Assembly: GCA_023423215.1 (NCBI GenBank)
Contig: JAFAFZ010000358.1
Coordinates: 1-6,582, forward strand
Reading direction: 5' to 3'
DNA length: 6,582 nt
DNA from: Actinomycetes bacterium
GTDB taxonomy: Bacteria > Actinomycetota > Acidimicrobiia > Acidimicrobiales > Microtrichaceae
The notes beneath the pieces were generated by a model. That model ran no database searches. It saw only the letters and a program-made list of their open reading frames with translations, and was not told the DNA's origin. Position numbers and translations under genes: made by a program. Shown in pieces: positions 1 to 5,260 of this stretch (the first letter of the stretch is position 1; each line of letters starts with the position of its first letter).

Positions 1-976
1 CGCTGGGGATGGGGGGGGCGAACCGGGTGGGCCCCGGGCCGGGACAGGACCGACGCAGCACGACCCGCCGGCGCGGATCCTCGCCCTCGGACGCGGACAC
101 GACGCCATCCAGGTCGCCGGCCACGTCGTGCACCTGCTTGCGGTCTGCGCTGGACATGACCTCGAACACGACCTCGGTGTCCTCGTCACGCACACGGTCG
201 GCGGCAGAGGTGACGAACTCGGTCAGCGCCGCACGACGACGCTCTCGGATCCCCTCGACGTCGACGATCACGCGGGCGTACTCGCGGCCGGCCGCCTGGC
301 GCTGCAGCGTGTTGCGGGCGATCTCCTGGATGGCATCGAGCGTCGCCAGCCGGGGACCAACGAGCAGTCCCAGGCCCTCACCGGCGAGGTCCACCCGCAG
401 GTCGTCCTCATCGAACGTGGAGGTCGGCGTCACGCTCAGGCCGAAGCCGGCGGCGAGGCCGGTCAGGAACTCCTCCAACACTGTGATCTGCTCTGCCTGG
501 TCCATGGGTTCCTTGTTCCTGTCTGCGTTCCTGTCCTGCTGCCGATCCTGGGTGCGGTCCGAGGAACCGGACTCGCCGCCACCGCCGCCACGACGGCGGC
601 TGCGACCGCCGCCGGACACGCCCTCGTCCGGCGTGGGCGTGGTCTCGGCATCCGAGCCGTTCACCGCCGGCGCCGCCGAGGTCTCGTCGCTGCTGCGGCC
701 ACGGGTCTCACCACCGCGGCTCTCACCACCACGGGCCCGGCCGTCACCGCCGCCACCCTCCTTCTTGGGGCGACGCCGCCGCTCGGTCTTCGCGCGCGGG
801 GCACGCGGCAGGATCCGTGCACGTACCCGGGCTGCACCGCGTGTGCGACCGAAGAGGCCGGTCTTCGGCTCCTCGAGCAGCTCGAACTCCGCCTCGTTCT
901 CGTCCACACCGAGCTGGTCCAGCGCCAGCTCCTTCGCCTCGTCGACCGTCTTCCCGGTCGTCTCGACCCACTCCAT
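1..976 (-). CDS. jag: Jag/SpoIIIJ-associated RNA-binding protein (Jag-N, KH, R3H), 3' end beyond window
   Basis: My own translation of the minus strand gives 325 codons open to the left edge with no stop, so the C-terminus is missing or just outside. Residues 1-55 form a Jag-N domain with the hallmark KTGLFG at 38-43. Residues about 56-155 are a low-complexity Arg/Gly/Glu-rich linker (RRRR, RGGE repeats, a Gly5 run). Residues about 160-250 resemble a KH domain, and 266-309 an R3H domain with the R-x3-H pair (R279, H283) followed by SEGEDPRRRVVL. The family binds single-stranded RNA and is nearly always encoded beside yidC; its role is still debated (cell-envelope and division links are known in firmicutes). 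The ATG lies 7 nt after the yidC stop, and a GAGG overlapping that stop can serve as ribosome-binding site. Oddities: the KH GxxG loop reads GPRL (207-210), and an internal ATG at codon 158 has its own AAGGA. The last ~15 residues (Pro-rich, crossing a G8 run at 11-18) are atypical and could reflect a frameshift. Confidence 0.9.
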   Translation of the reverse strand, partial: MEWVETTGKTVDEAKELALDQLGVDENEAEFELLEEPKTGLFGRTRGAARVRARILPRAPRAKTERRRRPKKEGGGGDGRARGGESRGGETRGRSSDETSAAPAVNGSDAETTPTPDEGVSGGGRSRRRGGGGGESGSSDRTQDRQQDRNADRNKEPMDQAEQITVLEEFLTGLAAGFGLSVTPTSTFDEDDLRVDLAGEGLGLLVGPRLATLDAIQEIARNTLQRQAAGREYARVIVDVEGIRERRRAALTEFVTSAADRVRDEDTEVVFEVMSSADRKQVHDVAGDLDGVVSASEGEDPRRRVVLRRSCPGPGPTRFAPPIPS

Positions 977-983
977 CAGGACC

Positions 984-2180
984 TCAGTTCTTCCTCTGGG
1001 AACCGCGGCGCGACTCACCGGACCGTCGCCGGGTGCCCGACGATCGCTCCGGTGCGCCCGACGTGGTTCCGTCCGCCGGGTCCTTCTCTGCCTGCTTCTT
1101 GTGCACGGCCTGGCTGCGGGCGCTCTTGCCCGGCTGCCGGTCCGTCGACGCGTCCTTCGTCGAGGAGCCGCCCTTGGAGGACGAACCCTTCGGGGACGAG
1201 CCGTTCTTCTTGGCGCCGTTCGACGCCCCGTCCTTGCCGCTGCCGCCCTTGCCGTTCTTGGCGGCGAGCTCCGTCGTGCGGCCGGACCCCTTGCTGGAGC
1301 CGCCCTTCGCGGATTCCTTCGCCGTCGTCTCGATCGGGTCGTTGGCGTGCTCCTTCCGGTAGATGGAGCGCGTGATGTAGGCGTTGGTGCCGATGCGGCA
1401 CAGGTTCTGGGTGCACCAGTAGAGGGCCATGCCGGCGGGGAAGCCGAAGGAGAAGATCGGCAGGAAGAACGGCATGAACTTCATGATCATCTGCTGCTGC
1501 GGGTTCACGTTCCCCGTGTTCCGGGCCTGCAGCTGACGGTTCTGGTACAGGCCGGTCAGCAGCATCACCAGCAGCAGACCGAAGTAGGGGATCGAGATCA
1601 GCAGGCCGAGCCTGAGCGCCTGGCTCGCCGACAGCGAGAGGTCCATGCCCAGGAAGTTCATCTTCGAGGTGCTCGAGAGCGCCTGGTAGAGCGCCGTCGA
1701 CGGGTTCAGGTGGTTCGGGTGGAACATCTGGTCCGTGAAGATCCACGGCGTCGTCGGCTCGTTCAGGTGCACCTGCGCGAGGATCTGCCCGGTCCCCGAC
1801 CCGAGGCCGCCGTCCCGGACGGTCAGGCCGCGGATCAGCTGGTACATGATGATGAAGACCGGCATCTGGGCGATCATCGGCAGGCAGCCGCCGAGCGGGT
1901 TGATCTGGTTCTCGCGGTAGAACGCCATCAGCTCGGCGTTCAGCTTCTCGCGGTCGTCCTTGTACTTCTCCTGGATGCGCTTCATCTCCGGCTGCATGCG
2001 CTGCATCTGGAGCATCGAGCGCGTGCTCTTCACCGTGAGCGGCGTGATGAGCGCCATCACGAGGACGGTGAGCCCCATGATCGCGAAGCCGTAGCCGAAG
2101 GTCTCACGCAGGCCTTCGGGCACCAGGACGTAGAAGAAGTTCAGGACGGATGCGAGTGCATCGAAGAACTGTTCGAACAT
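984..2180 (-). CDS. yidC: YidC/Oxa1-family membrane protein insertase
   Basis: 398 residues. The protein inserts and folds inner-membrane proteins, alone or with SecYEG. Visible layout: hydrophobic N-terminal helix (5-20), first core transmembrane segment (about 30-50, ending in TPLT), a cytoplasmic charged helical hairpin (about 51-95, starting STRSMLQMQRMQPEMK), a second core segment after the family motif NPLGGCLPMIAQMP (94-107), and hydrophobic segments at about 187-210 and 231-262. Residues about 277-398 are a Lys/Ser/Gly-rich basic tail, as expected for a ribosome-contacting extension of a Gram-positive-type YidC. There is no large periplasmic domain and no lipoprotein Cys near the N-terminus. 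By ungapped alignment from memory with Escherichia coli YidC, the conserved groove Arg (R366) corresponds to Met42 here. The ATG shares one base with the yidD stop (TGATG), with an AAGG 7 nt upstream, so coupling to yidD is likely. Stop TGA; jag follows after 7 nt. Confidence 0.95.
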   Translation of the reverse strand: MFEQFFDALASVLNFFYVLVPEGLRETFGYGFAIMGLTVLVMALITPLTVKSTRSMLQMQRMQPEMKRIQEKYKDDREKLNAELMAFYRENQINPLGGCLPMIAQMPVFIIMYQLIRGLTVRDGGLGSGTGQILAQVHLNEPTTPWIFTDQMFHPNHLNPSTALYQALSSTSKMNFLGMDLSLSASQALRLGLLISIPYFGLLLVMLLTGLYQNRQLQARNTGNVNPQQQMIMKFMPFFLPIFSFGFPAGMALYWCTQNLCRIGTNAYITRSIYRKEHANDPIETTAKESAKGGSSKGSGRTTELAAKNGKGGSGKDGASNGAKKNGSSPKGSSSKGGSSTKDASTDRQPGKSARSQAVHKKQAEKDPADGTTSGAPERSSGTRRRSGESRRGSQRKN

Positions 2181-2575
2181 CAGCGGACCTTGTCGTTGGG
2201 GGCGTGGTCGTCGGGGGCGTGGTCGGTACCGGGGTGCTGGGCATCAGCCACCCGGTCGGGGTCGAGGTGGTCGTGGCCGTCGTGGGCGTGTCGGGCCGGT
2301 GGCACGGGGTCGTAGCCGTGGCCTCCCCACGGCTGGCACCGTGAGAGCCGGCGCACCGCCAGCCAGGATCCTCGCAGCGCGCCATGCGTCTGCAGCGCCT
2401 CGACCGCGTAGGTCGAGCAGGACGGGGTGTAGCGGCAGGGCGAGGGTCGGCCCGCCCGTGCGTACTGGTACCAGCGGATCGGGGTGACCAGGGCTCTCGA
2501 CGTCCACCGCACCTTGACGTTGCGGGTCGGGCCTGCGCCGGAGTCGATCGACGGGACGACGGACGGTGACGTCAT
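2180..2575 (-). CDS. yidD: YidD membrane protein insertion efficiency factor with a His/Asp-rich tail
   Basis: 131 residues. YidD is a small membrane-associated protein that assists YidC-dependent insertion; it is not essential where tested. Family core at residues 31-92: [12 protein letters not shown], then [15 protein letters not shown] with Cys47 and Cys53, a Gly-rich turn, [10 protein letters not shown] with Cys80, and the terminal YDPVP. Residues 95-131 are an extension holding seven His (96, 98, 101, 103, 114, 119, 124) and about nine Asp, including a tandem [10 protein letters not shown] repeat. Tails on YidD are common, but this composition suggests possible metal binding, which is inference. 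The ATG at 2575 has GGGCGAG just upstream. An in-frame GTG at codon 22 would give a protein closer to the usual N-terminus but has a poor ribosome-binding site, so the longer start is preferred with some doubt. The gene begins 21 nt after the rnpA stop and overlaps yidC by one base. Confidence 0.93.
   Translation of the reverse strand: MTSPSVVPSIDSGAGPTRNVKVRWTSRALVTPIRWYQYARAGRPSPCRYTPSCSTYAVEALQTHGALRGSWLAVRRLSRCQPWGGHGYDPVPPARHAHDGHDHLDPDRVADAQHPGTDHAPDDHAPNDKVR
2198..2225. repeat. 13-bp tandem direct repeat inside the yidD 3' end
   Basis: GGGGGCGTGGTCG occurs at 2198-2210 and 2213-2225, a period of 15 bp. Read on the minus strand it encodes two copies of Asp-His-Ala-Pro-(Asp/Asn), part of the His/Asp-rich tail of YidD. 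A period divisible by three keeps the frame, so copy-number change by slippage would alter tail length without breaking the gene. Confidence 0.85.
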
Positions 2576-2583
2576 CGCTCGCC

Positions 2584-2634
2584 CAGATCGATCAGGTTAG
2601 CGCGATCGCTCAGATCGATCCATGTCGCTGGATC
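2584..2634. repeat. GATC-dense cluster with a 10-bp direct repeat at the rnpA/yidD junction
   Basis: GATC begins at 2586, 2590, 2604, 2613, 2617 and 2631, six sites in 49 bp. CAGATCGATC is repeated exactly at 2584-2593 and 2611-2620, and the palindrome GCGATCGC (2602-2609) sits between. The cluster spans the last codons of rnpA and the 21-nt gap before yidD. No function can be assigned from sequence alone. Confidence 0.8.
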
Positions 2635-2974
2635 GGTCCTCGTCGACGGGCCCGAGCCGGTCGAGTGCCTCGCCCAATCGGCGTCGCAGCGTCGCCAGTG
2701 ACGAGCCGACCGCCTCGGGTCGCACGACGACCAGGTGCGCTCGGGGCGCGAAGCATCCGTCGGCCTGCAGCTCGAGCGCTGCGACACGCAGCTGGCGACG
2801 GAGTCGGTTGCGCACGACGGCGCCGCCGACCTTGCGGGAGATCGCGTAGGCGACCGCCGGCCGGTCACGAGCGGGTGCCGCGGCCCGCACCACGGTGAGC
2901 GGACCGCTGCGCGCACGAGCTGCGTCCTGTCCGAAGGTCCGGAAGACGGCACGCTCGCGGATCCGATCGATCAA
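2597..2974 (-). CDS. rnpA: RNase P protein component, TTG start
   Basis: 125 residues, normal for the family (about 110-130). RnpA binds the catalytic RNase P RNA and helps it recognise precursor-tRNA 5' leaders. The sequence shows an N-terminal [10 protein letters not shown] (residues 5-14, matching the usual R-x-x-x-F-x-x-x-F region), a central strand [11 protein letters not shown] (40-50), and the signature RNR box [11 protein letters not shown] (53-63) whose Arg residues contact P RNA. The C-terminus is rich in Asp, Arg and Ser. I choose TTG at 2974-2972 because it is the only initiation codon close to the conserved N-terminus; it overlaps the rpmH stop as TTGA (4 nt). No good ribosome-binding site precedes it, which fits re-initiation by ribosomes finishing rpmH. 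The frame stays open upstream through rpmH to 3487, so a longer product is formally possible but shows no conserved sequence. Stop TAA. Confidence 0.92.
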   Translation of the reverse strand: MIDRIRERAVFRTFGQDAARARSGPLTVVRAAAPARDRPAVAYAISRKVGGAVVRNRLRRQLRVAALELQADGCFAPRAHLVVVRPEAVGSSLATLRRRLGEALDRLGPVDEDRSSDMDRSERSR

Positions 2975-3105
2975 GCAGACAGACGGTGACGGCCCTTGCG
3001 GCGGCGAGCCTTCACGATGGCCTGACCGGCACGGTCGGACATGCGGTGACGGAAGCCGTGCTTCTTCGCACGACGTCGTTCGTTGGGCTGGTACGTACGC
3101 TTCAC
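2971..3105 (-). CDS. rpmH: Large-subunit ribosomal protein bL34
   Basis: 44 residues, the standard length for bL34, a very basic protein buried in 23S rRNA of the 50S subunit. It starts [20 protein letters not shown], the near-invariant family start, continues [19 protein letters not shown] and ends HRLSA. The start is GTG at 3105-3103, five bases after a GGAG at 3114-3111; the frame extends further upstream (to 3273), but those residues are not part of the family. It is the first gene of the leftward rpmH-rnpA-yidD-yidC-jag operon and is divergent from dnaA, as in most bacterial origin regions. The stop TGA overlaps the rnpA TTG. Confidence 0.97.
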   Translation of the reverse strand: MKRTYQPNERRRAKKHGFRHRMSDRAGQAIVKARRRKGRHRLSA

Positions 3106-3276
3106 TGGAACTCCAAGCAACGGGAACGGGCGGTATCCGTTCGGACGGGACGGCCGGTCCACCCGGGGGAGGACGCAGCAGCTGGGGCAGCGCCTGTCGA
3201 AGCACCGGACGCCGACGGTGTCGCGCCGCGAGCTGCGGACGCGAAGGAGTGCCCCGGGAACGACCCGGACCACGCG

Positions 3277-3306
3277 AGGTTACGGTCTGGCTCCGGTCGC
3301 CGCCAA
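3277..3306 (-). promoter_or_regulatory. Candidate leftward promoter for the rpmH operon
   Basis: On the minus strand TTGGCG (3306-3301) is followed after 18 bp by TAACCT (3282-3277). Match to the -35 consensus is fair (4 of 6) and to -10 weak (3 of 6, with the key T, A and final T present). It would give a leader of about 165 nt before the rpmH GTG. High-GC promoters are hard to call by eye, so this is tentative. Confidence 0.25.
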
Positions 3307-3368
3307 CCACCGCCCGGTTGCGCCGATCTGCCCGTGCGCGCCGGTCCGTGCGGGTGAGACGCACGTCA

Positions 3369-3399
3369 CACCGGTCACTTGCGTGGGGTGGGACCGGTG
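3369..3399. repeat. 8-bp inverted repeat flanking the proposed dnaA -35 element
   Basis: CACCGGTC (3369-3376) and GACCGGTG (3392-3399) are perfect reverse complements separated by 15 bp. Each contains the palindrome ACCGGT, so that hexamer also recurs directly 23 bp apart, about two helical turns. The right arm lies in the spacer of the candidate dnaA promoter, a layout suited to a dimeric regulator, though no known operator was recognised. Confidence 0.6.
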
Positions 3400-3407
3400 A
3401 GTACGTT
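3379..3407 (+). promoter_or_regulatory. Candidate dnaA promoter
   Basis: TTGCGT (3379-3384) and TACGTT (3402-3407) are separated by 17 bp. The -10 has the TA...T pattern common in actinobacteria. Transcription would begin near 3414, placing the DnaA-box cluster (3435-3475) in the early transcribed leader, about 130 nt before the start codon; this would suit autorepression by DnaA. Both hexamers are only moderate matches. Confidence 0.3.
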
Positions 3408-3434
3408 CGCAGGTTCACCAGATCACCGCCCGGG

Positions 3435-3475
3435 TTGTCCACAGATGTGGACGCACCTGTGGATCGCTGCGTGGA
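3435..3475. promoter_or_regulatory. DnaA-box cluster upstream of dnaA
   Basis: TTGTCCACA at 3435-3443 is one base from the E. coli consensus TTATCCACA and matches the form preferred in high-GC actinobacteria. It is followed two bases later by an opposed TGTGGACGC (3446-3454), making the perfect inverted repeat GTCCACAGATGTGGAC (3437-3452). Further opposed copies start at 3458 (TGTGGATCG) and, weaker, at 3470 (CGTGGACCC). The three minus-strand motifs are spaced exactly 12 bp apart. The likely role is DnaA binding for autoregulation of dnaA and/or origin function. Confidence 0.75.
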
Positions 3476-3528
3476 CCCCGGTCGCACGTGGGAGCATCAC
3501 CCCGACGACGCAGTTCGAGTCCGTGCTC

Positions 3529-3536
3529 GGAGGAGG
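3529..3536 (+). promoter_or_regulatory. Ribosome-binding site deciding the dnaA start
   Basis: GGAGGAGG lies 8 nt before GTG at 3545. It is the strongest Shine-Dalgarno sequence in the window and favours this start over the in-frame GTG at 3488, which has none. Confidence 0.85.
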
Positions 3537-3544
3537 ACGACGCA

Positions 3545-4966
3545 GTGCCAGCCGAGGGATCACAGGTCTGGGCCACGACGGCGAGCCTGCTGGCACAACA
3601 GGTGAGCGACACGGTGTGGAGCTCGACCTTCCAGGACGTGCTGCCGCTGTCGCTCGTCGACGACGTGCTGACCGTGACGGTCCCGAGCCAGCTGGTGCGC
3701 CAGCGCATCGAGCAGCGCTACCTCGGCCTGGTCGAGGCCGCGCTCGCGGACGCCGGCCACCCCGAGCTGCAGCTCGTGATCGAGGTGCAGATCGACGACG
3801 AACGACCCGAGCCGGACGAGCCGGAGCTCCTGGGATCGAGCGGCTCCGAGCCGATCGGCACCGAGGACGGCTACACCACCTCGTCCAACGGCACGTCCAC
3901 CTCGATGGCCCCGTCCAACTCGGGCACGGTCACCCAGGGGTCGGCGGGCAGTCGGCGCTACACCTTCGAGTCGTTCGTCATCGGTCCCTCGAACCGGTTC
4001 GCGCACGCTGCCGCGCTGTCCGTCGCCGAGACGCCGGCACGCAGCTACAACCCGCTGTTCGTCTACGGCGACGCCGGGCTGGGCAAGACACACCTGCTGC
4101 AGGCGATCTCGCAGTACGTGCGAGAGAACTACCCGCACTTCAAGGTGCGCTACATCTCGACCGAGACGCTGCTCAACGAGTTCGTCGACGCCATCCGCAA
4201 GAACTCCCAGCCGGACTTCAAGCGGCGCTACCGCGAAATCGACGTGCTGCTCGTCGACGACATCCAGTTCATGGAGGGCAAGGAGCAGCTCCAGGAGGAG
4301 TTCTTCCACACCTTCAACACCCTGCACGAGGCGCAGCGGCAGATCGTGCTGTCCTCGGACCGGCCCCCGGACGCCATCGCGACCCTCGAGGACCGCCTGC
4401 GCAGCCGGTTCAAGATGGGCCTGATCACCGACATCCAGCCGCCCGACTTCGAGACACGCCTGGCGATCCTGCAGAAGAAAGGCGAGCAGTCGGGCACGCG
4501 GGTGCCGCCGGACGTGCTCGAGTTCATCGCCACGAACATCACCTACAACATCCGTGAGCTCGAGGGCGCCCTCATCCGCGTGAGCGCGTACGCCGCCCTG
4601 AACGACGCGGAGCTGACCGTCGGCCTCGCCGGCGAGATCCTGGCCGACTCGATCAGCTCGACGAAGCCCCGACAGATCACCGCGGTCTTCATCATCGAGA
4701 AGACCGCGTCGATGTTCGGGCTCGGCGTCGACCAGCTGCGCGGCAAGAGCCGCACCCGCGACCTGGTGCACGCCCGTCAGGTCGGCATGTACGTGTGCCG
4801 GGAGCTCACCGACCTGTCGTACCCCCAGATCGGCAAGGAGTTCGGCGGTCGGGACCACACCACCGTCATCCACGCCTACGACAAGATCTCGAACCTGATG
4901 CAGGAGCGTCGCAAGACCTACGACGACGTCACCCTGCTCATCCAGCAGATCCTCGCCCGCGAGTAG
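3545..4966 (+). CDS. dnaA: Chromosomal replication initiator protein DnaA
   Basis: 473 residues from GTG 3545. DnaA binds DnaA boxes, oligomerises with ATP, melts oriC and helps load the helicase. Domain I (about 1-80) has WSSTFQDVLPLSL (25-37) and the VPSQLVRQRIEQRYL region (46-60). Domain II (about 81-138) is a short acidic then Ser/Thr/Gly-rich linker, far shorter than in Streptomyces. Domain III is the AAA+ core: Walker A GDAGLGKT (175-182), Walker B LLVDD (235-239), sensor I LSSD (269-272), the box VII LEDRLRSRF (281-289) with probable Arg finger R288, and sensor II RELEGAL with R337. Domain IV is the DNA-binding helix-turn-helix with the signature GGRDHTTVIHAYDKI (434-448). All key residues are present. 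Start chosen by the GGAGGAGG at 3529-3536. It is divergent from rpmH and followed by a 339-bp spacer before dnaN. Confidence 0.98.
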   Translation: MPAEGSQVWATTASLLAQQVSDTVWSSTFQDVLPLSLVDDVLTVTVPSQLVRQRIEQRYLGLVEAALADAGHPELQLVIEVQIDDERPEPDEPELLGSSGSEPIGTEDGYTTSSNGTSTSMAPSNSGTVTQGSAGSRRYTFESFVIGPSNRFAHAAALSVAETPARSYNPLFVYGDAGLGKTHLLQAISQYVRENYPHFKVRYISTETLLNEFVDAIRKNSQPDFKRRYREIDVLLVDDIQFMEGKEQLQEEFFHTFNTLHEAQRQIVLSSDRPPDAIATLEDRLRSRFKMGLITDIQPPDFETRLAILQKKGEQSGTRVPPDVLEFIATNITYNIRELEGALIRVSAYAALNDAELTVGLAGEILADSISSTKPRQITAVFIIEKTASMFGLGVDQLRGKSRTRDLVHARQVGMYVCRELTDLSYPQIGKEFGGRDHTTVIHAYDKISNLMQERRKTYDDVTLLIQQILARE

Positions 4967-5158
4967 CTGGGCCGACGGCACGGCGCCGGAGGAGACGCAG
5001 GTGTGGAACGCGGCGGATCGGGGGATGACCGTGTGGACCGGCGGGTCGGAACGCGCCCTGGGAGGTGGATCGCGACCGCGATGGGAGCGGGATCGCGCTG
5101 TGCGACGACGCGCCCCTCAGAGGTGGTCCTGCACAGACACGCGTGGAATTCCATCGGT

Positions 5159-5195
5159 GTCGGGTGGACGGTCCCGACGGGGTGTGGATGCCCCG
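5159..5195. repeat. Two abutting stem-loops, one with a DnaA-box-like loop
   Basis: GTCGGG (5159-5164) pairs with CCCGAC (5173-5178) across an 8-nt loop. CGGGG (5178-5182) pairs with CCCCG (5191-5195) across another 8-nt loop, TGTGGATG, which is the core of a degenerate DnaA box. The stems share base 5178. No U-tract follows, so they do not look like terminators. Confidence 0.5.
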
Positions 5196-5222
5196 ACCGT
5201 GCTGCGCTTGGCCTGCGCTAGG

Positions 5223-5260
5223 TTTCCCACAATCCACAGACCCAACTACTACTTCCACTG
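5223..5260 (+). other. Putative basal origin-unwinding element (DnaA boxes plus DnaA-trio-like repeats)
   Basis: Reading left to right: overlapping box-like sequences TTTCCCACA (5223-5231) and CAATCCACA (5230-5238), a short GC cluster GACCCAA (5239-5245), then trinucleotides CTA CTA CTT CCA CTG (5246-5260). In Bacillus subtilis the basal unwinding system has the same order, with DnaA boxes reading CCACA, a GC cluster and CTA/TTA/CTT repeats just upstream of dnaN; the opposite strand then carries the 3'-GAT-5' DnaA-trios gripped by the DnaA filament. Box orientation and the 7-nt gap agree with that model, and 5219-5276 is about half A+T in a roughly 70% GC window. The boxes themselves are imperfect. 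Confidence 0.6.

Larger units (their letters stand above)
3106..3544. other. Divergent non-coding spacer between rpmH and dnaA, probable part of oriC
   Basis: 439 bp with no convincing gene; open frames crossing it lack family motifs and ribosome-binding sites. Starting from rpmH it holds the rpmH leader, with a GAACGG/CCGTTC inverted repeat (3124-3129 and 3137-3142, 7-nt loop), and a weak leftward promoter candidate (3277-3306). Further on come an 8-bp inverted repeat (3369-3399), a rightward promoter candidate (3379-3407), a DnaA-box cluster (3435-3475) and the dnaA ribosome-binding site. In many Gram-positive and actinobacterial genomes oriC elements lie on one or both sides of dnaA; here both sides carry DnaA-box-like sequence. 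Confidence 0.7.

Noticed and set aside
9..2315. A 768-codon plus-strand open frame across jag, yidC and yidD
   Set aside because: It is a shadow of three well-supported minus-strand genes in high-GC DNA. The translation is low-complexity Arg/Ala/Ser/Pro with no domain.
2602..2609. GCGATCGC, the HIP1 palindrome of cyanobacteria
   Set aside because: A single copy in a high-GC, GATC-rich patch; other genes do not look cyanobacterial.
3124..3142. GAACGG/CCGTTC stem in the rpmH leader as a riboswitch or ribosomal-protein leader
   Set aside because: Only six base pairs with a 7-nt loop and no recognised leader motif; too weak to call.
3488..3544. Upstream in-frame GTG start for dnaA (19 extra residues)
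   Set aside because: No ribosome-binding site, and the extra residues are Arg/Ser-rich and unlike the family. The GTG at 3545 has GGAGGAGG at ideal spacing.
2895..3605. Plus-strand open frame spanning rnpA, rpmH and the spacer (236 codons)
   Set aside because: It overlaps two confident genes and the spacer, has no motif and shows Arg/Ser/Thr-rich shadow composition.
3560..4981. A 473-codon minus-strand open frame opposite dnaA
   Set aside because: It mirrors dnaA codons (GC-rich third positions suppress stops on the opposite strand), and the protein has no recognisable motif.
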